Origin: JAKQDP01 sp964536975
GTDB taxonomy: Bacteria > Patescibacteriota > Patescibacteriia > 2-01-FULL-39-33
Direction of reading: 5' to 3'
Assembly: GCA_964536975.1 (NCBI GenBank)
Contig: CAZHYS010000001.1
Coordinates: 1 to 64,000 of the forward strand
Length of the DNA: 64,000 nucleotides
Both the position numbers and the translations under genes were made by a program. The notes beneath the pieces are model-generated. The model ran no database searches. It was not told the origin of the DNA and saw only the letters and a list, made by a program, of their open reading frames with translations. Within the stretch, counting starts at the first letter, position 1. Each line of letters opens with the position of its first letter. Shown here one piece after another: positions 8,134-15,952 of the stretch.

Positions 8134-8217
8134 ACTTTAAGAACTTTATGATTTTTGTGGACTTTTTTCTTCCTTTTTGTTAAGCTTTAAGCATTAGAAA
8201 TAACTATTTTTTTCAAA

Positions 8218-8934
8218 ATGAAAAAGCGTTTTTTAATCATCTTTGTCATTATATTGGTTTTGGTCGCGCTAATAATCGCCGCTATTTGGGCGGTTTATAC
8301 CGGTCGGCTTTTCTCCGGAGATATCTCCGGAGATGTTGAATTCAGCTTGGACGCGCCGGCGGACTATGCCAAATATAGCCAGTACAATCTCAAGCAAGAA
8401 AGCGTGGACACTCTTTTCAACCGTTTGAAAACTCTGCGTGATGAATTGGCCGTTGATCCGGAAGATTATGAAAAGCAATTGAGCTACGCCGGCCTGCTCA
8501 AGATTCTTCACGAGAATGACGCGGCGGAAAATAAATATCAGGAAATAATAGAGAAATTTCCCGATTTTGGCCCGGCTTATGCCGAACTGGCTGATTTGTA
8601 TGTCTATCCTTTGGCGCGTTATGATGAGGCAATGGAATTATACAAGCAGGCAGTCGCCAAGTCTGCTTATCGCACTGATTATTATCGAGCGCTGGCGGAT
8701 TTGTATATTAGCAAGTTTCCGGATAGAAAAAGCGAGATTGAACCGATGATGCTCGCCGGCATTGAAAAAATGCCTTCCAACGCGGAGAATTTTTACAGTT
8801 ATTTGGGCGCGTTTTTCTATCAGGAGAAACAGTATGATAAGGCGATTGATTATTTCCAGAAGTGCGTAGAAATCAATCCTGACAATGAAATTTATTCGCA
8901 GACCATAAAAGAAATTAAGGCGGCGCAAAAATAA
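8218..8934 (+). CDS. membrane-anchored TPR protein
   Basis: This 238-residue protein has one N-terminal membrane helix (about 5-27, FLIIFVIILVLVALIIAAIW). A linker follows, then tetratricopeptide-like helical repeats from about residue 75 to the end. The segments EIIEKFPDFGPAYAELADLY, RTDYYRALADLY and YDKAIDYFQKCVEINPDN carry the usual small and aromatic TPR positions. TPR domains hold protein partners together. The protein probably faces the outside of the membrane or the envelope space. It sits between repeat-filled spacers and just before two polysaccharide membrane enzymes, which may be its partners. No enzymatic motif is seen. Confidence 0.75.
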   Translation: MKKRFLIIFVIILVLVALIIAAIWAVYTGRLFSGDISGDVEFSLDAPADYAKYSQYNLKQESVDTLFNRLKTLRDELAVDPEDYEKQLSYAGLLKILHENDAAENKYQEIIEKFPDFGPAYAELADLYVYPLARYDEAMELYKQAVAKSAYRTDYYRALADLYISKFPDRKSEIEPMMLAGIEKMPSNAENFYSYLGAFFYQEKQYDKAIDYFQKCVEINPDNEIYSQTIKEIKAAQK

Positions 8935-8977
8935 ATAATCTTTTTCTCCCTTTACGCGCGTCCGCCTGGGGTGGAAA

Positions 8978-9000
8978 GGGGAGGGTAGGGTAGGGAGGGG
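8978..9000 (+). other. G-quadruplex-type G-run cluster
   Basis: Five runs of three or four G are separated by A or TA just upstream of the glycosyltransferase at 9039. The sequence is related to the G-rich flank of the repeats at 1591 and 26667. A TATAAA box follows at 9017-9022 but has no credible -35. Confidence 0.4.
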
Positions 9001-9038
9001 TTTTCTCTTAACTCCCTATAAAGGCAGCTTGCCAAACC

Positions 9039-10742
9039 ATGAACTTCAATTTTTTCAAGACCAAAGAATTTTTGTTTTTTTGCCTGATCATGATGGTGGC
9101 GGTTTTTTTTCGTTTTTTTCGTCTGACTGTTTTTGATCTTATTTCCGACGATGCTTTATATTCATTGCGCGCTTTTGCTTGGTTTGACTATCTGGGCGGG
9201 GGACAGACCACGCCGATTCAGTGGTTCGGAGATTTGCCGGGGTGGAGCAAGTGGTCGTTTCATGATGCTCCGCCACTGGTGTTTGCGATTCAGAATTTGT
9301 TTTTTAAGCTTTTCGGCCCGACCACTTTGGCGGCGAGATTGCCGTTTGCCTTGGCCGGGAGCGGAGCGGTGGCGGCGGTTTATTTTGCCGCCAAAAAAAT
9401 CCGTGGATTGTCAGCGGCTGTTAGCTCGTCGGCGATAGCGGCAGTGTCCGCCTTGGCTGTTTGGATTTCCCGCGCCGGTTATCTGGAGGGGGTAGAGGTG
9501 CTTTTTATCGCGCTCGCGGTTTTGTCGTTTATTTTTTTCATTGCCGCCGGCCGGCCAAAGCATCTTTACGGATTTTTTATTTTTACCGGATTGTCCATTA
9601 TGTCAAAATACACGGCAATTTTCCTTTTGCCGGCAATTTTGGTATATCTGGCGATTTTTAAGCGAAAATTATTCAGCCGCCAGGAATTTTGGCTGGGAGC
9701 TGTATTGTTTTTGCTGGTTTTGTCGCCGGTAATTGTTTATAATCTCAAGGTTTTTCAAGCGCGCGGTCATTTTGACGCCGCTTTGTCGTCCATGGTCGGG
9801 ATGCACCCCCAAGATTTTAGCGGCATTTCCGAACGGGGAGTGAATTTTAATCTGCAAGATAATTTCGTGTCCATTTGCTCGTCTTTGTTTGATACAACTT
9901 CTTTGCCTTTGCTCATCGCTTTTGTTGCCGGTTTGTTATACCTCTTCATAAAAATTTCTCGCCGCCGCGCCAACAAGGGTGAAATATTTGTCGCGCTGAA
10001 TCTTGGCTTTGCACTGCTGATGTTTTTATTCTCCGGTACCGGGCCAAGATTTTTTTCCATTATCATGCCTCTTTTTGCTCTGATATTCGGGTTTTTGGCC
10101 GCCGATATTTGGGATTTGGTCAAGGCAAAAAAAATCGCAATGTATATTGCGCTAACAGCATTTATTTTTTTAGTCGCGGTTGAAGGCGCTTATAGCGCCA
10201 ATACCAATTTGACGGTCACGCCAGCCGGATCTTCGCCGCTATTTTATTCTTATGTCCATCTTTCATCTCGCGGATTCAATGAGCTGGATGAGTTTATTTC
10301 CCAAAAAGTTTTTGCCGATCGGCCGGCAAAAATGAAGATAGACAGTTTGGATGATTTGTCGTTTGATTTGCAAAGTTACGCTGGCCAAGAGGTGGTTCTG
10401 CTTGACGGCACCATCAATTGGTTTGCCTCGTTCTGGTATTTTGACAAGTATGCTTTGGTTTACCGCCTGCCGATTTTTGATTTTAGCAATCTCCTAATGA
10501 TCACTCCCTCGGGTACCAATCCGATAAAGTTTTTGCAGGATTCCGGTGTGGCCGGGTTTTATTATATTTTTGCCGTTGATGATTCTGTTTTTGATAGCGT
10601 CAAAAAAAGTGACACCGCCTTGCGGAGCAATATGGAACTATTATCAAAAGACTTGGAACGAGTCGGCGTGCCGGTGTCTAGGACGATCAAAAACCGCTCC
10701 GGCGAAACGATTTTCAAGATTTATCATTATAAATTCAAATAA
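9039..10742 (+). CDS. GT39-like membrane glycosyltransferase (ArnT/PMT type)
   Basis: This 567-residue protein has about ten hydrophobic segments followed by a soluble C-terminal part from about 400. An acidic pair in the first outer loop (LISDDALYSLRAF) and the following segment FHDAPPLVFAIQNLFFKLFG match the ArnT/PMT superfamily. Enzymes of this family take a sugar from a polyprenyl-phosphate donor and pass it to lipid, protein or glycan on the outer face of the membrane. The donor could come from the GT2 enzyme at 26707. It is separated by 9 bases from the O-antigen ligase-like gene, so the two are probably cotranscribed. Acceptor and sugar cannot be told from sequence. Confidence 0.75.
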   Translation: MNFNFFKTKEFLFFCLIMMVAVFFRFFRLTVFDLISDDALYSLRAFAWFDYLGGGQTTPIQWFGDLPGWSKWSFHDAPPLVFAIQNLFFKLFGPTTLAARLPFALAGSGAVAAVYFAAKKIRGLSAAVSSSAIAAVSALAVWISRAGYLEGVEVLFIALAVLSFIFFIAAGRPKHLYGFFIFTGLSIMSKYTAIFLLPAILVYLAIFKRKLFSRQEFWLGAVLFLLVLSPVIVYNLKVFQARGHFDAALSSMVGMHPQDFSGISERGVNFNLQDNFVSICSSLFDTTSLPLLIAFVAGLLYLFIKISRRRANKGEIFVALNLGFALLMFLFSGTGPRFFSIIMPLFALIFGFLAADIWDLVKAKKIAMYIALTAFIFLVAVEGAYSANTNLTVTPAGSSPLFYSYVHLSSRGFNELDEFISQKVFADRPAKMKIDSLDDLSFDLQSYAGQEVVLLDGTINWFASFWYFDKYALVYRLPIFDFSNLLMITPSGTNPIKFLQDSGVAGFYYIFAVDDSVFDSVKKSDTALRSNMELLSKDLERVGVPVSRTIKNRSGETIFKIYHYKFK

Positions 10743-10751
10743 AATAAAATT

Positions 10752-13052
10752 ATGACTTTTCCAAAAACTTTTGAAGCCTGGCTCAAGGTCGTCATCTGGC
10801 TTTGCCTGGCGGTGATAATTTTTTCTCCGCTTTATTTGAGCGGCAAGCTGTTTTTTCCGTTTATTGTCACCAAAACGGTCGCTTTCAATATTGCCGCAGA
10901 AGTAATGTTTTTTGCCTTCTTGCTTTTGGCGGCAAAAAATAGCGAGTATCGTCTCAAACTCAACTGGACCGTTTTGCTTTTTGCCGGCTATCTGGTCGCG
11001 ATTTTTATTTCTTCACTCGTCGGGGATAGCTTTTACCGCAGTTTTTGGAGCAACAATGAGCGGAGCGAGGGGATTTTTTTACTTATTAACCTGTTTCTCT
11101 TTTTGCTCACTCTCATTGGTTTTTTCAAGAATATAAAAGACTGGCTGAAAATTTTTGATATCTTTTTTGCCGCCAGCGTTTTGGTCGCTCTGGTCGCTCT
11201 AGGACAGTATCTTGGTGTTGATTGGCTGCTCAAATCAAGCGGTGATGTCCGGTTGGCTGGTACCATTGGCAATGCCGGTTATATGGCTGGTTATTTGATT
11301 TTTAGTTTTTATTTGGGCTGGCTGTTGCTTTTTTACCGCCAGAATTGGTATCTTCGCGCTTACTATTTGGCTGGCATCGCTTTGTTTGTGTTTGTTGCCG
11401 TCAATACGCAAACCAGAGGCGGCATCTTGGCATTGATTGTGACCGGGCTGGCTTTTGTGGCGTTTTTGGCATTTTGGTTTTTCCAACGCGGTTCTTGGCC
11501 TCGGCGGCTGGCGCTGATTGCTTTGATAATTTTTGTTCTTCTTGGCGGTATTGTTTATCTGAATCGCAACTCGGCATTTGTCAAAAGCAACATCCTGCTC
11601 AATCGCGTCGTCAGTATCAACACCAAGTCCAACACCTCTGAAAATCGGTTGTGGACCTGGGGGAGCGCTTGGCAGGGGTTCAAGGAACGGCCGGTTCTCG
11701 GCTGGGGCTATGAGAATTTCTATCAGCCATTTGACAAATATTTCAATCCGAAAATTTATCGTCGGGCTTATTCGGTGGTCTGGTTTGACCGGGCGCATAA
11801 CATCATTTTTGATCGGCTAATTACCGGCGGTTTGGTCGGCTTGGTGCTATATCTCTCTTTTCTGTTTTTGCCCCTCTGGTTTTTTTGGCGATATTTTTTT
11901 GACAAAAATAAAGAAAGCCGGCAGACATTTTTCATTCCGACAATTCTGTCACTAATTATCGTCGCTTACTTTATCCAGAACCTTTTCATCTTTGAGGCCC
12001 TGGCGATTTATATTCCGCTTTTTCTGTGTCTGGCTTTTGTCAGCTTGTTCACCCCTTCTTTCAAGCCGAAATTTTTGGAGCAGGGCAACTTTAAGGTCGG
12101 CGCGGCGGTTGTTTATGTGGTGATTTTTCTGTTGATGCTATTTGGCGGAAACATCAAACCGCTTCAAGCCAATTTGAAAATGACAAAGGTTTTGAGCCAA
12201 GGCGGGCTGTCCATTGAACAAAGAATGGCGCTAATTGACGAAGTCTTGGCGATGAATACTCTCGGCGATCAGGAATATCGCCGGCAGTATTATACTCTTT
12301 TTGAACAGTATCTCTCGGCTGGCAATATTGATAATCAGGCGGCGCTGAAAGTAGCCAAGGATCTCCAAGAGAAAATGGCCGATCAATTGGCGGAAAACCC
12401 TTATAGCGTTGCCAATTATATGGTGGCGATGCGAGTCAATAATTTTGTGTTTCTATTGACTGGCCAGCCGGCAGAACTGGAAAGAAGCATTGATTTTTAT
12501 GAAAAGGCTTTGCCGCTTTCTCCCACTCGCCCCCAACTTTATTATGAAGGCGGTTATGCCTATCTATATTTGGGCGATTATCACACGCAGGCCGGCAATA
12601 GCGCCTCGGCTCTAAGCAGCTATGAGCTTGGCGTGGCGCAATTTGAGAAGGCGGTTTCCCTCAACCCCAAGAATTTTGAAAGTTATCGCCAACTGGCAGC
12701 CGCTTTGATACGCGCCGGCAAAATTGATCGGCTCAAAGAACTGTTTACTGATTATGAGGTCTTGCAGAGCCAAGTGGCCGGCGGATTTGACGCGGCGGAA
12801 TTTTTTACCCAGGCGCTTTCAACCTCGGTCAGTGTCAAACAATATGATTGCGCGCTGTTTTTTGCACAGCAACTTGTCGCCATAGATGCGAATAACCCGC
12901 AATATTACATTCAACTCGCTTTTGCCCAGGCTTATCTCGGCAATGACACCGCGGCGATTTCCACCGCCCAAAAAGTCATCTCTATGGATGCAAATTACCG
13001 CCAAGAGGCGGAGGATTTCATTAGCAAGGTTAGAGCAGGGGAGTTTAAATAA
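10752..13052 (+). CDS. O-antigen ligase/polymerase (Wzy_C) with TPR tail
   Basis: This 766-residue protein has about twelve membrane segments in residues 1-460. A Wzy_C-type large outer loop (about 270-370) contains TSENRLWTWGSAWQGFKERP and GWGYENFYQPF, typical of the O-antigen ligase/polymerase family. A soluble C-terminal region (about 500-766) has TPR-like helices (AQFEKAVSLNPKNFESYRQL). Members either polymerise undecaprenyl-linked repeat units or transfer the finished glycan to an acceptor. It is the only such gene in the window, so it is the natural partner of the flippase at 45752. It ends at a strong hairpin terminator (13083-13114). Confidence 0.82.
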   Translation: MTFPKTFEAWLKVVIWLCLAVIIFSPLYLSGKLFFPFIVTKTVAFNIAAEVMFFAFLLLAAKNSEYRLKLNWTVLLFAGYLVAIFISSLVGDSFYRSFWSNNERSEGIFLLINLFLFLLTLIGFFKNIKDWLKIFDIFFAASVLVALVALGQYLGVDWLLKSSGDVRLAGTIGNAGYMAGYLIFSFYLGWLLLFYRQNWYLRAYYLAGIALFVFVAVNTQTRGGILALIVTGLAFVAFLAFWFFQRGSWPRRLALIALIIFVLLGGIVYLNRNSAFVKSNILLNRVVSINTKSNTSENRLWTWGSAWQGFKERPVLGWGYENFYQPFDKYFNPKIYRRAYSVVWFDRAHNIIFDRLITGGLVGLVLYLSFLFLPLWFFWRYFFDKNKESRQTFFIPTILSLIIVAYFIQNLFIFEALAIYIPLFLCLAFVSLFTPSFKPKFLEQGNFKVGAAVVYVVIFLLMLFGGNIKPLQANLKMTKVLSQGGLSIEQRMALIDEVLAMNTLGDQEYRRQYYTLFEQYLSAGNIDNQAALKVAKDLQEKMADQLAENPYSVANYMVAMRVNNFVFLLTGQPAELERSIDFYEKALPLSPTRPQLYYEGGYAYLYLGDYHTQAGNSASALSSYELGVAQFEKAVSLNPKNFESYRQLAAALIRAGKIDRLKELFTDYEVLQSQVAGGFDAAEFFTQALSTSVSVKQYDCALFFAQQLVAIDANNPQYYIQLAFAQAYLGNDTAAISTAQKVISMDANYRQEAEDFISKVRAGEFK

Positions 13053-13082
13053 AATAAAATTTTTAGATTTTAGCGTTATATA

Positions 13083-13114
13083 CAAAGACGTCCCGAGACC
13101 TTGGGACGTCTTTG
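13083..13114 (+). terminator. strong hairpin terminator
   Basis: CAAAGACGTCCC and GGGACGTCTTTG form a perfect 12-bp stem around an 8-base loop, 31 bases after the O-antigen ligase stop. TTGTTG follows it. Confidence 0.65.
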
Positions 13115-13171
13115 TTGTTGCCTGTAACAGATACCCAAGTATTAAGGGGGTAAATTCATTAATCGGCATTA

Positions 13172-13201
13172 CGTAGAGACGGGGCATGCCCCGTCTCTAC
13201 G
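13172..13201. repeat. 30-bp perfect palindrome
   Basis: CGTAGAGACGGGGCA is followed directly by its reverse complement. The motif AGAGACG also occurs at the hairpin 15695-15723, so it probably belongs to a dispersed palindrome family. It lies between two convergent genes. Confidence 0.6.
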
Positions 13202-13225
13202 ATTTTATTTAAATCATCTTATTTT

Positions 13226-13278
13226 ATGGATAATTCGGCTTCGCTCCCCACAAGTTTTATGGACTTTAAGACTTTATA
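13226..13278. repeat. diverged copy of the 8068-8133 repeat
   Basis: The block shares TTCGGCTTCGCTC, CCACAAG and GGACTTTAAGA with the unit at 8101-8146. It overlaps the end of the minus-strand GT4 gene, so the stop codon and last residues of that gene are encoded by the repeat. Confidence 0.55.
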
Positions 13279-14435
13279 GACCATAGACTGTTATAAACTT
13301 CCATCGTTTTTTCCACCATTATTTCTTTGGAAAATTTTTCTCTCACTGTTGCCGCCCCTGCCGCGCCCAGTTTTTTTGCCAAGTCCCGATCTTTTATCAA
13401 TCGGGCGAGTTTGTCAGCCAATTCCCGGGGGTTTGCCGGTTCAGTCAATAATCCGTTTTGCTCATCTTGGATGATTTCCGGAATGCCGCCGACATCGGTG
13501 GTGACAACCGGCCGTTCCGCGGCCATGGCTTCCATAATGGAATAGGGCAGGCCTTCTTTTACTGATGAACAGGCATAAACATCAAAGGCTTTGAGGTATT
13601 GTGAAGCGCGGTTCTTTTTTCCGGCGAGGAGGATTTTACTCGTGAGGTCTTTCTCGACGATTGATTTTTCCAATTCCGGCCGTAGCTGGCCGTCGCCGAT
13701 GATGATTAGGGTAACGGATAATGAGTAACGTGTAATCAGTAATTGAGTTGTTTTAATTAAATAGTCTAAACCCTTTGTCGGATAGAAATTAGCCACCGTG
13801 CCGATGATTATCTCGGAATCGGGAACCGAGAACTTGGAATTCGCGGTCAATTCTTTGAGAGCTTCTTCTCTTGATAAAAATTCGGTTTTGTCGGCGTCAA
13901 GGCCATTATGGATAGCGGCCAAATTTTTGTCCGGCGTTATTCTATGCTTCAGCGCTACTTGGCGATCAAATTCGGACACGCAAATTATCTTGTCTTTTAA
14001 TTTTGCCGAAAACCTTTCCAGAAATAAAAAGATCCATCGTTTGATCTGATTCATCGGCTCATTGAATACCCAGCCGTGAGCGGTGTATACTATTCGGTGT
14101 TTGTTGCGGCGATAAAAGACGGAAGCGAAGGAGCCGATCACTCCGGCCATGGAGCTATTAAGATGGATAATGTCTGGCCTGATTTTCCTATATAAACCGG
14201 CCAACTCAAATACCGCCGCGATATCTTTAAAGAGCGAAATATTTCTAACCAAGTTTTTCAATTGATGAGTTTCTATGCCGACCTCGGTCAATTTTTCAAT
14301 TAACATACTATCTTCACCTTGTCCTGTCGCCACCACAACCTCATGTCCCTGCAAACGAGCAAAAGTTGACAGATCAAAAACATATTTTTGCGCGCCGCCC
14401 CATTCCGTTTGAGTGATAATATATAATATTTTCAT
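13266..14435 (-). CDS. GT4 family glycosyltransferase
   Basis: This 389-residue GT-B fold enzyme starts at MKILYIITQTEWGGAQKYV, where GGAQ is the usual glycine loop. The C-terminal nucleotide-sugar domain has the E-x7-E motif (KEGLPYSIMEAMAAERPVV) followed by TTDVGG. It would move a sugar from a nucleotide donor to a lipid-linked glycan inside the cell. A longer reading from 14564 is rejected because its extra 43 residues are encoded by the repeat at 14472-14563. The tract ITRYSLSVT just before LIIIGDG is encoded by a simple repeat of the GTAAC/TAATCAGTAATT kind and looks like an in-frame insertion. The last codons and the stop lie in another repeat. A weak promoter (TTGATT, 17, TAATAT) lies at 14628-14656. 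Confidence 0.85.
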   Translation of the reverse strand: MKILYIITQTEWGGAQKYVFDLSTFARLQGHEVVVATGQGEDSMLIEKLTEVGIETHQLKNLVRNISLFKDIAAVFELAGLYRKIRPDIIHLNSSMAGVIGSFASVFYRRNKHRIVYTAHGWVFNEPMNQIKRWIFLFLERFSAKLKDKIICVSEFDRQVALKHRITPDKNLAAIHNGLDADKTEFLSREEALKELTANSKFSVPDSEIIIGTVANFYPTKGLDYLIKTTQLLITRYSLSVTLIIIGDGQLRPELEKSIVEKDLTSKILLAGKKNRASQYLKAFDVYACSSVKEGLPYSIMEAMAAERPVVTTDVGGIPEIIQDEQNGLLTEPANPRELADKLARLIKDRDLAKKLGAAGAATVREKFSKEIMVEKTMEVYNSLWSIKS

Positions 14436-14471
14436 TTGTTTTGCAGTTTGTTTTTTAGTGGCAATCTCCGC

Positions 14472-14563
14472 TGTCATCCCGACCCCTTCGACTGCGCTCA
14501 GGGTAAACTCCGTGGAGGGATCCCTCCACTCGTCCGCTTGGGGCGTCCTCGGTCGGGATGACA
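14472..14563 (+). repeat. 92-bp terminal-inverted-repeat element, copy 2
   Basis: TGTCATCCCGACC and GGTCGGGATGACA bound the element, with a perfect GTGGAGGGATCCCTCCAC palindrome inside. It is identical over all 92 bases to the reverse complement of 15724-15815, so the epimerase gene is bracketed by two inverted perfect copies. There is no transposase and no clear target duplication. It resembles a non-autonomous mobile element (MITE or REP-like). Confidence 0.8.
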
Positions 14564-14600
14564 CGGGGGGCTCCCTGGATAATGCTTCGCTTTGCTCGGC

Positions 14601-14656
14601 TTTACATTTTGGTTTAAATATACAATAATATTAGAGTATATTTACCGAATAATCAA
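14601..14656. promoter_or_regulatory. possible divergent overlapping promoters
   Basis: On the plus strand TTTACA (14601-14606), 17 bases and AATAAT (14624-14629) point to the epimerase. On the minus strand TTGATT (14651-14656), 17 bases and TAATAT (14628-14633) point to the GT4 gene. Both are imperfect, and their -10 boxes overlap. Confidence 0.3.
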
Positions 14657-14666
14657 GCAGTAGTCC

Positions 14667-15623
14667 ATGGCTATCTTATTAACCGGCATTGCCGGTTTTA
14701 TCGGCTCTAATGTCGCCAAAAAACTTTTGTCCGCAGGAGTGGATGTAGTCGGCGTGGACAATTTTAACGATTATTACGATCCGAAAATCAAACGCGATCG
14801 CATTGCCAAATTTCTTGGCGACTATGATTTCAAAGTTTATGAGTGCGATATCGCCGACAAGGAAAAATTGCAGGGCGTTTTTGCCAATCATAAAATAGAC
14901 AAGATTTGTCATCTGGCCGCCCAGGCCGGCGTCCGTTATTCTTTGGAAAATCCGGATGCTTATATTATGTCCAATATTGTCGGCACGAATAATATTTTTG
15001 AGTTGGCCAAAGATTATGGAATCAAGGAGGTGGTGTATGCGTCTTCTTCGTCAGTCTATGGCGGCAATACCAAAATTCCCTTTGCCGAGTCTGACGCGGT
15101 AGATAATCCGATTTCTCTTTATGCCGCGACCAAAAAGGCCAATGAGCTTCAGGCCCATGTTTATCATCATCTCTATGGCGTCAATTGCGTCGGACTGAGG
15201 TTTTTCACTGTCTATGGCCCGTGGGGGCGGCTGGATATGGCGCTATTCAAATTTACCAAGGCGATTTTGGCTGGCCGGCCGATAGACGTCTATAATAACG
15301 GCCAGCACAGGCGAGATTTTACTTATATTGACGACATTGTCGCCGGCATTGTCGCCGCCTTAAACCATTGCCAGGGATATGAAGTCTACAATTTGGGCAA
15401 TAACAGGCCGGTTGATTTGGAATACTTCATTGGTCAGATAGAAGAGCAATTGGGCCAGAAGGCGATTAAGAATTATTTGCCGCTTCAAATCGGCGATGTG
15501 CCGGAAACTTACGCGGATATTGATAAGGCCAAAAACAAGCTGGGTTATGAGCCGAAAGTCGGCATTGAAGAGGGGATTAAGAATTTCATCGCCTGGTACA
15601 GGGAGTATTATCAGGGCAAATAG
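14667..15623 (+). CDS. UDP-glucuronate 4-epimerase-like NAD-dependent epimerase
   Basis: This 318-residue extended SDR enzyme has the NAD-binding loop TGIAGFIG at residues 6-13, NFNDYYDPKIKRDR at about 32-45, the catalytic serine region ASSSSVYG and YAATK (YxxxK). The NFNDYYDP segment and GPWGRLDMALFKF match UDP-glucuronate 4-epimerases (CapI/LspL type), which convert UDP-GlcA to UDP-GalA. Length is normal and the motifs are complete. The gene is a single unit between two inverted copies of the 92-bp element, next to a UDP-sugar dehydrogenase homologue that could supply UDP-GlcA if active. The exact substrate is inferred from motif similarity. Confidence 0.85.
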   Translation: MAILLTGIAGFIGSNVAKKLLSAGVDVVGVDNFNDYYDPKIKRDRIAKFLGDYDFKVYECDIADKEKLQGVFANHKIDKICHLAAQAGVRYSLENPDAYIMSNIVGTNNIFELAKDYGIKEVVYASSSSVYGGNTKIPFAESDAVDNPISLYAATKKANELQAHVYHHLYGVNCVGLRFFTVYGPWGRLDMALFKFTKAILAGRPIDVYNNGQHRRDFTYIDDIVAGIVAALNHCQGYEVYNLGNNRPVDLEYFIGQIEEQLGQKAIKNYLPLQIGDVPETYADIDKAKNKLGYEPKVGIEEGIKNFIAWYREYYQGK

Positions 15624-15684
15624 TAACCAGTAATTGGTAACGGGATTTTGGTTCGGAACTCGTAACTCGCGACTCGTAACTCGG
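15624..15684 (+). repeat. low-complexity GTAAC/CGTAACTCG tract
   Basis: Short irregular repeats (AGTAACCAGTAATTGGTAAC, then several CTCGTAACTCG-like units) start right after the epimerase stop. A similar tract is found inside the coding region of the GT4 gene near 13710-13745. A hairpin at 15695-15723 (AGACGCGA/TCGCGTCT) follows. Confidence 0.55.
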
Positions 15685-15723
15685 AATAAAAATCCATAGA
15701 GACGCGATAAACTCGCGTCTATG

Positions 15724-15909
15724 TGTCATCCCGACCGAGGACGCCCCAAGCGGACGAGTGGAGGGATCCCTCCACGGAGTTTACCCTGAGCGCAGTCGAA
15801 GGGGTCGGGATGACAACACGAAAATTGGATTGCCACGTCCGCCGCAGCGGACTCGCAATGGTAGTGGTGGCGAAATTCAACAATATAACAGTATGACAAT
15901 TTAACAATT
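15724..15909 (-). repeat. composite interspersed repeat, copy 3
   Basis: Bases 15724-15815 are the 92-bp inverted-repeat element in the opposite orientation to copy 2 and identical to it. Bases 15816-15909 match the second module next to copy 1 (7732-7849), with GAAAAT, GGATTGCCA, a TCCGCCGC..GCGGA palindrome and a final ATGACAATTTAACAATT. The module ends inside the -35 box of the promoter at 15901. The strand is given as that of the 92-bp element relative to copy 2. The stretch 15624-15952 holds no gene. Confidence 0.75.
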
Positions 15910-15929
15910 ATTTATTTTAAATTTAAAAT
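15901..15929 (+). promoter_or_regulatory. promoter of the UDP-sugar dehydrogenase gene
   Basis: TTAACA (15901-15906), 17 bases and TAAAAT (15924-15929) give five of six matches in each box. A start near 15936 would leave a 17-base leader. The -35 box belongs to the repeat end. Confidence 0.55.
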
Positions 15930-15952
15930 TCCTAGAAATAATTTTTTTAACA

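Noticed and set aside
7829..8140. 103-codon plus-strand frame in the spacer before the TPR gene
   Set aside because: It is made of the inverted-repeat element and the 33-bp tandem repeat. The repeats give its repeated peptides.
13266..14564. Longer version of the minus-strand GT4 starting at 14564
   Set aside because: The extra 43 residues are encoded by the 92-bp repeat element and the linker after it. The GT4 fold starts exactly at the ATG at 14435.
14413..14628. Reading frames at 14413-14628 (plus) and 15719-15907 (minus) that share a peptide
   Set aside because: The shared peptide is simply the identical 92-bp repeat read in the same frame. No start signal or protein family supports coding.
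14472..15815. Composite transposon carrying the epimerase gene
   Set aside because: Two perfect inverted ends are present, but there is no transposase and no target-site duplication that I can see. It is kept only as a possible inversion.
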